Source: an uncultured Blautia sp. (GTDB taxonomy: Bacteria > Bacillota > Clostridia > Lachnospirales > Lachnospiraceae). Taken from it: 17,591 nt of DNA. The notes below the pieces were generated by a model. That model saw only the letters and a list, made by a program, of their open reading frames with translations, ran no database searches and was not told the DNA's origin. The DNA lies in assembly GCA_938028845.1 (NCBI GenBank), contig CALIZJ010000043.1, positions 1 to 17,591 of the forward strand, in the 5' to 3' direction. The translations under genes were made by a program, and so were the position numbers. Shown piece after piece: positions 1 through 5,875 of the stretch. How positions within the stretch are numbered: the stretch's first letter is position 1; each line of letters starts with the position of its first letter.

Positions 1-883
1 TCATAGCGATTGCCTTGCTATTTCCGTTAATTACTGTAGTAACAGAAAGAAATAATGTAGTAAAAGCCAGGACAAGTCCAATCATAAGCATCATTGCTCC
101 CATCATTTCACTTGACAAATCTTTCATACTGAACGACATCTGTGTCATAGCAGAATAACAAAACGAAGCAAAAATAATGAAAAACACAAGCACTTTTTTA
201 GATCTCAAAGTATTCCTTTTTAAGTACTCTATAAATGAAAGTTCTCTGTTTTCTTCAATTCTGTGTTTGGACCGTTTGGCTGTAACTTGCAGGTTATCTT
301 TCAGAAGCAGTAATACCGGCGTATGTAATTTATACCAGGCGTAGCCGATCGCAATCACTGAAAAAAATATAGTGGGCAATACTACAAAATAAAGAAAAAT
401 AGTGGGATGAAAGTGTACAGTTATCTCTGGAAGCATTTTATCTTCATTTTGAAGCGCATAAAACTTTGGCATTAAAAGAAATGCTCCACCGAAACCTATC
501 ACTGTTCCAATAAACGCACTGATTCCAAATATCCAGAAATTTTTTGCTATTTTTAAGTTTGAATACCCCAAAGCCTTTAATATACCAAGTTCCTTTTTAT
601 GGGTATCAATATAATGCTTGATATAAAACATTAGCATAACAACGGAAGTTAATAAAAGACAACCTCCGCTCACAAAGCAAACGACTTTTGCTGTCGATAC
701 CTGTGCGTTGTAAAAAAACATAGACAATTCCGATGTTAGTTCACTCTCAATAGACTGTACATCCAAATAAAAGTTTAAGAACATTGTACATACCAGTACA
801 GCGCAGCAAGAGATAATAGAGATACCAATGAGCTTTGAAGCGGTTTTTATTCCAATAACCATATCGTCACCATCCAATCTCAT
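1..883 (-). CDS. ABC transporter permease, FtsX/MacB-like (partial, runs off left edge)
   Basis: About 294 codons can be read before the window ends, so the C-terminus is missing. The protein has a hydrophobic segment near residues 17-37, a second pair of membrane segments around 70-87 and 117-140, and more around 165-185 and 235-250. The stretch 'KKELGILKALGYS' after the second helix is the typical cytoplasmic loop of FtsX-domain permeases. It probably forms the membrane half of an exporter with the ATPase encoded just upstream. Start choice is uncertain. ATG at 883 overlaps the ATPase stop by 17 bp, ATG at 862 lies just after that stop, and the frame stays open upstream to a GTG at 931 with protein-like residues. 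None has a strong ribosome site, so translational coupling is likely. The substrate cannot be told; the linked TetR regulator suggests a drug, peptide or lipid exported on induction. Confidence 0.85.
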   Translation of the reverse strand, partial: MRLDGDDMVIGIKTASKLIGISIISCCAVLVCTMFLNFYLDVQSIESELTSELSMFFYNAQVSTAKVVCFVSGGCLLLTSVVMLMFYIKHYIDTHKKELGILKALGYSNLKIAKNFWIFGISAFIGTVIGFGGAFLLMPKFYALQNEDKMLPEITVHFHPTIFLYFVVLPTIFFSVIAIGYAWYKLHTPVLLLLKDNLQVTAKRSKHRIEENRELSFIEYLKRNTLRSKKVLVFFIIFASFCYSAMTQMSFSMKDLSSEMMGAMMLMIGLVLAFTTLFLSVTTVINGNSKAIAM

Positions 884-1559
884 AAGCGGTTTTTTGAACC
901 GTATTTTGATAAGTGCCCGATATTTTACCACTGTTCATTTTAATGACCGTTTTAGCCATTTCTGCACTGTTCAAATTATGTGTTACCATTACAATTGTAA
1001 AGTCATACTGTTTTTTTAATTTGCAGATATAATCCAGCACCTGTCGGCCTGTCAGCTCATCTAATGCGCCTGTCGGATCATCGAGAAATAGTACCTTGGG
1101 TTTTTTCGCCAATGCTCTCGCAACAGAAACCCTTTGCTGTTCACCGCCTGAAAGTTCGCTCGGATATTTGTGCAGTTTTTCTCCAAGCCCAACAGCTTCG
1201 ATGATTTCCTTATAATCTTTATAGCCTGCTAAATCTGCTCCCATTTTTACATTTTTGTCAACATCCATGTTTGGCAGCAAATAATATTGCTGAAAAATAA
1301 ACCCTATGTTTTCCTTACGGAATGTAGTTAATTTATCATCAGAAAATGCAGTAATATCTACCCTGTCATAAAACACTTTACCACTATCTGGGCGTTCAAG
1401 TCCTGAAATGATATTCAAAAAAGTAGACTTTCCCGATCCGGACGCACCGAGAATAACTGCAAAATCTCCCTCTTTGATTTCAAGACTGATACTTTGTAAT
1501 ACCTGAGATCGGCTCTCGCCGTTTCCATATGATTTTATAATATTCTTCACTTTAATCAT
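867..1559 (-). CDS. ABC transporter ATP-binding protein, MacB/LolD-like exporter type
   Basis: This 230-residue protein is the usual size for an exporter ATPase. Visible motifs are Walker A GASGSGKST (38-46), Q-loop Gln90, signature LSGGEQQR (136-143), Walker B ending at Asp160, D-loop GALD (164-167) and switch His194. The residue after the Walker B Asp, normally the catalytic Glu, is Asp161; the codons read GAT GAT. The start at 1559 was chosen over an upstream ATG at 1601 because a GGGGGTG ribosome site sits about 8 nt before it and the protein then begins MIKVKN, as in relatives. It overlaps the tetR stop by 4 bp (ATGA) and ends inside or just before the permease start, so the three genes form one operon. 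It should power export through the FtsX-like permease. Confidence 0.93.
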   Translation of the reverse strand: MIKVKNIIKSYGNGESRSQVLQSISLEIKEGDFAVILGASGSGKSTFLNIISGLERPDSGKVFYDRVDITAFSDDKLTTFRKENIGFIFQQYYLLPNMDVDKNVKMGADLAGYKDYKEIIEAVGLGEKLHKYPSELSGGEQQRVSVARALAKKPKVLFLDDPTGALDELTGRQVLDYICKLKKQYDFTIVMVTHNLNSAEMAKTVIKMNSGKISGTYQNTVQKTAYEIGW

Positions 1560-2137
1560 GGTTTTTTCACCCCCTTTATATTTTTCAAAATACTTGTACA
1601 TATCTCTGTAATCATTGAGCTGACTTCAGTGCCTGTAAAGCGGCACATTTTGGTAGCACAAAGCGTTGCGATGCCGTGTGTATAGATCCAAAGATGGTGA
1701 TATAGCTTTTCAGCTGAAAATTTGTTTATTCCGTAGTCCGCTTGAATTGACAAGAGAATTTCATCATAACTTTCCTCTACCAATGGAAGCACACCCGTTA
1801 GATCAGGCAGTTGCGGTTGTTCGGTCATAAATAAAAGTTGAAAAAGTTTTGGCTCATTCACAGAAAAGAAAATGTATTGCATCCCTAACCCCTTAAAAGG
1901 GTGTTCCTCCATTAAACCTTTCTTAACATATTCTTCTTTATACATCGTTTTTGCGGAATTAATCACGGCTTGCTGAACTTCATCCATATTATTGAACACA
2001 GTAAAAATCGGTCTCGCCGAACTGCCGAGCTGCGTTCCTAATGCTCTGGAAGTTAAAGCTTCAATTCCATCTGTTTTAACAATATTAAATGCAGCTTCAA
2101 TAATTTCGTCTCTTGTGAATTTTGCTTTTGGCGGCAT
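1556..2137 (-). CDS. TetR/AcrR family transcriptional regulator
   Basis: This 193-residue protein has a TetR-type DNA-binding domain in residues 7-52, with the usual sequence R-D-E-I-I-E-A-A and a recognition helix region around SSARPIFTVF. The C-terminal ligand domain is helical and unlike any inducer class I can name. A GAAGGGG ribosome site lies just upstream of the ATG. It is the first gene of an operon with an ABC ATPase (4-bp overlap) and an FtsX-like permease. Its promoter carries a perfect inverted repeat next to the -10 box, so it probably represses itself and the transporter until a ligand, likely a transported compound, binds. Family assignment is firm; ligand and target are inference. 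Confidence 0.92.
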   Translation of the reverse strand: MPPKAKFTRDEIIEAAFNIVKTDGIEALTSRALGTQLGSSARPIFTVFNNMDEVQQAVINSAKTMYKEEYVKKGLMEEHPFKGLGMQYIFFSVNEPKLFQLLFMTEQPQLPDLTGVLPLVEESYDEILLSIQADYGINKFSAEKLYHHLWIYTHGIATLCATKMCRFTGTEVSSMITEICTSILKNIKGVKKP

Positions 2138-2156
2138 AGTTTTCCCCTTCTTTTCT

Positions 2157-2184
2157 AAATCATATGTTTTACATCATATGATTT
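2157..2184. promoter_or_regulatory. Candidate TetR operator, perfect inverted repeat
   Basis: AAATCATATG (2157-2166) and CATATGATTT (2175-2184) are exact reverse complements separated by 8 nt. The repeat starts directly after the -10 box of the tetR promoter, so a bound dimer would block transcription initiation. The 28-bp span and the position are typical of TetR-family autoregulation. Binding itself is inferred. Confidence 0.75.
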
Positions 2185-2212
2185 ATTATAATCAAAATCA
2201 TAGAAAAGTCAA
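2185..2212 (-). promoter_or_regulatory. Sigma-A type promoter of the tetR-ABC operon
   Basis: Read on the minus strand, TTGACT (2212-2207) is followed after 16 bp by TATAAT (2190-2185). The -35 box differs from consensus at one base and the -10 box is perfect. The predicted start site falls inside the inverted repeat, about 40 nt upstream of the tetR ATG. Confidence 0.8.
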
Positions 2213-2213
2213 T

Positions 2214-2241
2214 AGACGGCAGCGAGAAATCGCTGCCGTCT
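2214..2241 (-). terminator. Perfect 12-bp hairpin with GAAA loop, probable terminator of tnpV remnant
   Basis: AGACGGCAGCGA and TCGCTGCCGTCT pair without mismatch around a GAAA loop (GAAA on the plus strand, TTTC on the minus). It lies just after the tnpV stop and abuts the -35 box of the tetR promoter. The U-tract after it is weak on both strands (TATTGACTTTT on minus), so termination may be partial or the hairpin may act mainly as an insulator. Confidence 0.6.
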
Positions 2242-2249
2242 TTCTGCAC

Positions 2250-2539
2250 TTATGCGTAGATGATTTCCTTTTCTACAATCTCCTTCGCACACGCCCGTAT
2301 GCTATTCATTCGCTGTGTCCATTCCAAAGCATTTTCCGCCTTTAACTGCTCCGTGATACCCTGCGCCCGTTTCATCTGCTCTGTAAGCCTTTCCATAAGC
2401 TCCTGTGCCTGTTTATCTTGTCCCCACAAACCGATAGGCTGTTCTTTTTCAGTTGGTAAGATAAGACAAGGAATATAATAATCTCCTTGCAGTTCATACC
2501 ACAGACCATTTTTATCATCATAAATATACTTGTCTCCAT
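2250..2539 (-). pseudogene. tnpV: TnpV-family transposon protein, frameshifted and internally deleted
   Basis: The reading frame that ends at 2250 carries TnpV-like blocks: KYIYDDKNGLWYELQGDYYI, then CLILPTEKEQPIGLWG, and at the end TEQLKAENALEWTQRMNSIR. TnpV is a small protein encoded on Firmicute conjugative and mobilisable transposons. Two defects are visible. First, the good ribosome site (CGGAGG) and ATG at 2539 are out of frame with the conserved part; a two-base change in the first codons would restore MEKYIYD-type starts. Second, the stretch between GLWG and the C-terminal helix is about 30 residues shorter than I remember for the family, so the middle seems deleted. An alternative in-frame start farther upstream (2645) would overlap the DUF3267 gene and lacks a convincing ribosome site. 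It marks an old mobile-element insertion. Confidence 0.65.
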
Positions 2540-2598
2540 TGAAAAATCCTCCGTTATAATATATTCGCACATACATCAAAGCTCTCCGATTGCCACAC

Positions 2599-3192
2599 TT
2601 ATTTACAAAACGCCACGTATCCGGCTTCTGTTGGGTGATCTGCAATCAAACAATTTTCCTCTTTTAATACACTAAAGGCAATAAGTAAATCAGCTCCTGC
2701 GGCAGTAAAATTGACCATCATGGTTAACAAAGATACTGTACCAGGATATATAAAAACAAACAGTATACTGCCTAATCCCAATACTACAAAGGGTGCCAAA
2801 ACTCCAATTAAGTACGATTTCTTTTTTAATGCCACCTTACACGCACAACTTGGCATCATTGCATTAATATTAAAACGAACCACCTTCCAGCCTTTACCGC
2901 TTGAAATTGCCCAACCGATACCGTGCAGCAACTCATGCAGCACAACTGAGACAACAATGATGGCTATAAACATAATATAAAAAGAAAGTCCACTGATTTC
3001 TAATAAATGTGCGCTTTCAATTAACATAAATCGATACAATAGCCCCAAAATTATTATGAAGGGAAGCGCATAAATAATCCCTAAAACCATTGCTTTTCTC
3101 GATGAGATTATGACATTTTTTTCTTTGTATCCACTTGCTTTTAAGTTGGCCTGTACCCTGTTAAAATCTTCGTTCTCTCCTTTTGGCTTCAT
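2599..3192 (-). CDS. DUF3267 membrane protein, putative zincin/site-2-protease-like
   Basis: This 197-residue protein starts after a strong AGGAGGTG ribosome site. It has hydrophobic segments around residues 35-58, 70-88, 125-148 and 155-176. The second ends in HELLHG (86-91), a HExxH zinc-binding motif inside the membrane, and Asp168 in TAAGADLL is a candidate third ligand. The end 'DHPTEAGYVAF' is a hallmark of the DUF3267 family. DUF3267 proteins are predicted membrane metallopeptidases resembling S2P/SpoIVFB, but I know of no proven substrate. It has its own promoter and is followed by the tnpV remnant. The gene looks intact, so it could be cargo of the former mobile element. Confidence 0.85.
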   Translation of the reverse strand: MKPKGENEDFNRVQANLKASGYKEKNVIISSRKAMVLGIIYALPFIIILGLLYRFMLIESAHLLEISGLSFYIMFIAIIVVSVVLHELLHGIGWAISSGKGWKVVRFNINAMMPSCACKVALKKKSYLIGVLAPFVVLGLGSILFVFIYPGTVSLLTMMVNFTAAGADLLIAFSVLKEENCLIADHPTEAGYVAFCK

Positions 3193-3245
3193 AATGGCAC
3201 CTCCTGCTTAGTGTATTTACCATTGTTATTTACTGGCTCACATAC

Positions 3246-3274
3246 AGTATATATTATTTCATTCTATATGTAAA
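3246..3274 (-). promoter_or_regulatory. Promoter of the DUF3267 gene
   Basis: On the minus strand TTTACA (3274-3269), a 17-bp spacer and TATACT (3251-3246) give a good sigma-A promoter about 55 nt upstream of the ATG at 3192. Confidence 0.65.
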
Positions 3275-3292
3275 GTTTTTCTTACATTTAAG

Positions 3293-3325
3293 TAAAAATA
3301 AATAGCCGCCAAAGAACGACGGCTA
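3293..3325 (-). terminator. Rho-independent terminator of the XRE/membrane-protein operon
   Basis: TAGCCGTC and GGCGGCTA pair over 8 bp (one G-U) around a 7-nt loop and are followed by TTTATTTTT on the minus strand. It lies about 25 nt after the stop of the 116-residue membrane protein. Confidence 0.85.
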
Positions 3326-3348
3326 CTTACACTTGGAAATGCAACGGA

Positions 3349-3699
3349 TTACTCTCTGTGTCTAAAAATAAGTATTCCTACTATCTCAACAATTACAGTA
3401 ATATTGAAAATTAGCTGGATAGCATTTACAGCTAAAAATGCGTCCAGTACAAGAACGTCCCTATCCGGAGATTGCAGCGTAGCGATATATTGCATATAAT
3501 GGCTGAATAGCGTAGCACAAATGCCAAAACAGATCAATGCTATAATACTCGCTTTTCCAATAATTTTTCTGCCACGTTCATCCCGGCTGCTCTTACAAAA
3601 GAACAGAAACAAAAGCGCAATGAACAGCAGCACCCCAATAACCATATTAACTAAAGTTGCCTGCCGGTTAGACAAAAAGCAATAGAATAAACCCTCCAT
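3349..3699 (-). CDS. Small three-helix membrane protein of unknown function
   Basis: The 116-residue protein has three clear membrane segments at about residues 14-35, 47-66 and 86-111, with a basic, charged loop (KSSRDERGRK) after the first. I do not recognise a named family. It begins 3 nt after the stop of an XRE regulator, and its ribosome site (GGGAGG) lies in the last codons of that gene, so the two are co-transcribed and probably act together. Pairs of a tiny XRE repressor and a small integral membrane protein are common in Firmicute accessory DNA; the membrane partner may sense a signal or be the regulated product. A terminator directly after the gene shows the operon ends here. Confidence 0.75.
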   Translation of the reverse strand: MEGLFYCFLSNRQATLVNMVIGVLLFIALLFLFFCKSSRDERGRKIIGKASIIALICFGICATLFSHYMQYIATLQSPDRDVLVLDAFLAVNAIQLIFNITVIVEIVGILIFRHRE

Positions 3700-3702
3700 T
3701 TT

Positions 3703-3924
3703 CTATGCCTCCCGAAAATCAAATAAATCTTCAATAGTTACATCAAACACTTTTGCAATGCTATATGCCAAGAGCATGGAAGGATTATAACGGTTACGCT
3801 CAAGCTGCATAATAGTCTGGCGGGACACACCGACTAAATCAGCGAGTTCCTGCTGTGTCATTCGTTTGGTTGCCCGGTACACATGGATTTTACTCTCAAA
3901 AGTATACTTGTTTTTTCCCGCCAT
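3703..3924 (-). CDS. XRE-family (Cro/CI-type) transcriptional regulator
   Basis: The 73-residue protein is essentially one helix-turn-helix domain. The core is KIHVYRATKRMTQQELADLV, then GVSRQTIMQLERNRYNPSM, and the end IEDLFDF is common to this group of small XRE regulators. A GGCGGAGAG ribosome site precedes the ATG. It is the first gene of a two-gene operon with a small membrane protein. It probably represses its own promoter, but I see no clear palindrome there. Confidence 0.93.
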   Translation of the reverse strand: MAGKNKYTFESKIHVYRATKRMTQQELADLVGVSRQTIMQLERNRYNPSMLLAYSIAKVFDVTIEDLFDFREA

Positions 3925-3957
3925 CTGCTCTCCGCCTTCCTCTAAAATCTATTGTCC

Positions 3958-3986
3958 AGTATAACATATTTCTTGCTATTCGTAAA
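3958..3986 (-). promoter_or_regulatory. Promoter of the XRE/membrane-protein operon
   Basis: On the minus strand TTTACG (3986-3981), 17 bp and TATACT (3963-3958) lie about 34 nt upstream of the XRE start codon. Confidence 0.65.
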
Positions 3987-4019
3987 AGATATAATTTAGA
4001 CAGTATTGAAAATGTAGAT

Positions 4020-4172
4020 TCAAGGATTTTTAATCGATAAGGCGAAAACCGCAAAAGCCTCTTTACCTAACCATAAAATAGCTGTATCCATAAGATTGTC
4101 GGCTATATAAAGAAACCATACTTTTTTCAAATACAAAAACTCTGGATTGCTCCGGACAGCCTTCACAAGCAT
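4020..4172 (-). CDS. Possible 50-residue ORF downstream of the DUF3791 gene
   Basis: An ATG at 4172 opens 50 codons rich in Trp, Phe and Tyr (for example EFLYLKKVWFLYIADNLMD) before a TGA at 4020. It fills most of the gap between the DUF3791 gene and the XRE promoter. No ribosome site is visible and I recognise no family, so it may be a remnant or chance. Apart from this frame I see nothing else in 3987-4187. Confidence 0.2.
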   Translation of the reverse strand: MLVKAVRSNPEFLYLKKVWFLYIADNLMDTAILWLGKEAFAVFALSIKNP

Positions 4173-4187
4173 ATACTGATAAATTCG

Positions 4188-4400
4188 TCAATTTGTTATG
4201 GGCTGCCTTTCCTTGATATAAAGGTCAATATCCTCCACAATATAATTAGCTCCAGTCGTATGCAGGGCTTCAAAACAGGAATATACATAATCCCAAACCT
4301 GATACCGTCTAAAGAGTTCTGACACCTGCTTGCCAGTCAAATGCTTAGCATTTTTATATTGTTCCACACAATAAATCAAAAAATCACCTTGTCTGCTCAT
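4188..4400 (-). CDS. DUF3791 protein
   Basis: The 70-residue protein matches the DUF3791 pattern: a first helix with FLIYCVEQYKNAKHLTGKQV, then SELFRRYQVWDYVYSCFEAL, and the ending HTTGANYIVEDIDLYI. The start at 4400 is preferred over the ATG at 4406 because the AGGAGG ribosome site is 7 nt before it and only 1 nt before the upstream one. The upstream ATG would give a 4-bp overlap with the preceding gene. DUF3791 genes are often found next to DUF3990 genes, as here. The role is unknown; in this setting it could be a partner or antitoxin for the ADP-ribosyltransferase-fold protein. Confidence 0.8.
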   Translation of the reverse strand: MSRQGDFLIYCVEQYKNAKHLTGKQVSELFRRYQVWDYVYSCFEALHTTGANYIVEDIDLYIKERQPITN

Positions 4401-4402
4401 AG

Positions 4403-4642
4403 TCATACCTCCTCCGGGATTTCGAAATGTCCTGTCCTTCTTTCTTCATCATACATATTAAATAGAGTAAGAGGACTGAAATGCCACAGCTTAGTCTCTT
4501 CTTTCTCTAACAAAGCATAAACCTGTGATTCATAAAACTCTTGGGACGCTGTAATTTCGTCCAATGAATAGCTTTCATGAATTAACTGAACAACCTGAGG
4601 CACTAACAATATCAAAATCGCTTCAAATTTTTTATTTGTCAT
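4403..4642 (-). CDS. Small helical protein linking DUF3990 and DUF3791
   Basis: The 79-residue protein is acidic and probably all helical, with the notable stretch ETKLWHFSPLTLFNMYDEER. I recall similar small proteins between DUF3990 and DUF3791 genes in Firmicutes but know no function. The ribosome site is GGAGGAGG. The start overlaps the DUF3990 stop (ATGA) and the stop overlaps an ATG of the next gene, so the three are tightly coupled. Together with DUF3791 it is a candidate neutralising partner of the DUF3990 protein; that role is inference. Confidence 0.75.
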   Translation of the reverse strand: MTNKKFEAILILLVPQVVQLIHESYSLDEITASQEFYESQVYALLEKEETKLWHFSPLTLFNMYDEERRTGHFEIPEEV

Positions 4643-5133
4643 GAAAATTCCTCCTCCGGCACCGTTCCGGCAAACTGCAGATAAGACAGAGCCTTTTCTG
4701 TTGTCAATACCAACTGATTATACAGCTTCTTAATTTTAAGCTGATCCAACGCCTGTTCCTTTGTCAACACATCGGCAGTGTAGAGGGCAAATGTTCGATA
4801 CACATCATCATTAGCTACCGGTCCAAAAATGAAATCATAGGATTTACCCTCGTAATTTCCGGATCGATTATCCGATACAAAATCCAACCATGGCTCTCCA
4901 GGTTCATCAAAACGCAGTATTGAACATTCTGAAAAAGCAATCTTCTCATCGAGCTCATAAATGCTAACCACCATTTTGCCATTTTTCCGGCGCTTAGTAA
5001 CCTTATCAGCAAAGCTGATTGCCTGGTTCTTATTGGTTGTAGTGTAAAAACCAAAACCAAAGTCCAGGAATCGGTTCTGACGAATCAGCTTTGGCTGAGA
5101 AACAACTAAATTGCTGCCATGATATAAAATCAT
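4639..5133 (-). CDS. DUF3990 protein, ADP-ribosyltransferase fold
   Basis: This 164-residue protein belongs to DUF3990, which is grouped with ADP-ribosyltransferase folds. Visible landmarks are YHGS with His5, DFGFGFYTTT with Tyr30, YDFIFGPVANDDVY (99-112) and YNQLVLTTEKAL (138-149), where Gln140 sits where PARP-like enzymes have the catalytic Glu. This gives a plausible H-Y-Q triad. The start at 5133 has a GGAGG site 7 nt upstream and gives the family-typical MILYHGS beginning; an ATG at 5157 has no such site. It is first in a three-gene operon with two small partners. The arrangement resembles a toxin with antitoxins or a phage-defence unit; the target and NAD use are not shown by the sequence. 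Confidence 0.85.
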   Translation of the reverse strand: MILYHGSNLVVSQPKLIRQNRFLDFGFGFYTTTNKNQAISFADKVTKRRKNGKMVVSIYELDEKIAFSECSILRFDEPGEPWLDFVSDNRSGNYEGKSYDFIFGPVANDDVYRTFALYTADVLTKEQALDQLKIKKLYNQLVLTTEKALSYLQFAGTVPEEEFS

Positions 5134-5216
5134 ATATGTCCCTCCAATGTTTCTCAATAATCATGTGTTCTATTCCTGTAATATATTACTTAAAATCAAT
5201 TTCCTCACTCATTTTT

Positions 5217-5244
5217 ATTATATACGGCAATTATAAAAAATCAA
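5217..5244 (-). promoter_or_regulatory. Promoter of the DUF3990 operon
   Basis: On the minus strand TTGATT (5244-5239), 16 bp and TATAAT (5222-5217). The leader to the ATG at 5133 is about 75 nt and AT-rich. Confidence 0.65.
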
Positions 5245-5296
5245 TGATTTGCTACCCATTAGAATTAACTTTAAAAATAATTTTTGTGAAAGCCGC

Positions 5297-5334
5297 AAAA
5301 AAGGACTGACACCGATTTTTTCGGCTCAGCCCTT
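5297..5334 (-). terminator. Rho-independent terminator of the V-type ATPase operon
   Basis: On the minus strand AAGGGCTGA pairs with TCAGTCCTT (9 bp, one G-U). An inner CCGA/TCGG stem and an A-rich loop lie inside, and a run of T follows (TTTTTTT including the stem end). It lies about 50 nt after the atpK stop. Confidence 0.85.
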
Positions 5335-5386
5335 CCTTTTCTCCAAATCTTCTGTTTTTCGCGGTATCCGGCCGGGTCAGCGGCTG

Positions 5387-5812
5387 CTATCCTAAAGCAA
5401 CCAGACTGAATACCAGCACGAACAGAGCGATGGTTTCACAAAGTCCCACAACTGTAATATACTGCGCAAAACCCTTTCCTGTTTCGGCCATGGCATCTGC
5501 TCCGGCTGCGCCGGCTTTTCCCTGTACAGCAGCAGAAAAAGCCATCGCCAGGCCGGCGCCGATACCCAGGAAAAGCTTCAGCGTCGGATCTGCGCTTGAA
5601 CCCTGCATGGTCTGCATCAAAAGGAAACCATAAATCGTCTGGGTCAGAGGCGCGCCTGCAAATGAAGTAAGAATGAACGGAGCTGCCTTATTGCTTATAT
5701 AACACTTCTTCCATGCTCCGATACAGGTGGTTCCTGCGATTACAACACCAATACATGAACCGATTGCTGCGATGCACATACACAATCCTGTTCCAATCAT
5801 TCCAATGTCCAT
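5387..5812 (-). CDS. atpK: V-type ATPase subunit K (membrane rotor ring proteolipid)
   Basis: The 141-residue protein has four membrane helices in two hairpins, as in duplicated V-type proteolipids. Only the second hairpin carries the ion-binding carboxylate, Glu126 (VGLCETIALF). Thr57-Gln58 (LTQTIYGF) and Gln97 (AVQGKAG) match the Thr, Gln and Gln ligands of the Na+ site in Enterococcus hirae NtpK, so Na+ coupling is likely. It is the last gene of the operon, 63 bp after atpI, with its own strong ribosome site (AAGGAGATTT). The gap contains a small hairpin. A terminator follows. The assignment is firm; ion choice is inferred from the conserved ligands. Confidence 0.95.
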   Translation of the reverse strand: MDIGMIGTGLCMCIAAIGSCIGVVIAGTTCIGAWKKCYISNKAAPFILTSFAGAPLTQTIYGFLLMQTMQGSSADPTLKLFLGIGAGLAMAFSAAVQGKAGAAGADAMAETGKGFAQYITVVGLCETIALFVLVFSLVALG

Positions 5813-5855
5813 AATAAAATCTCCTTTTCGCTTTTATTCGTAACTGTTTTTTTCG

Positions 5856-5868
5856 CCGTTCGAAACGG
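5856..5868 (-). other. Small hairpin between atpI and atpK
   Basis: CCGTT and AACGG pair around a 3-nt loop in the only sizeable gap of the operon, just before the ribosome site of atpK. No U-tract follows, so it is not a terminator. It might affect mRNA stability or processing, which would suit the higher copy number of the ring subunit. It is short and could be chance. Confidence 0.3.
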
Positions 5869-5875
5869 TTGCTTT

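Noticed and set aside
2372..2572. A 66-codon minus-strand frame containing the well-placed ATG at 2539
   Set aside because: It is out of frame with the conserved TnpV sequence. It supports the frameshift but does not look like a protein itself.
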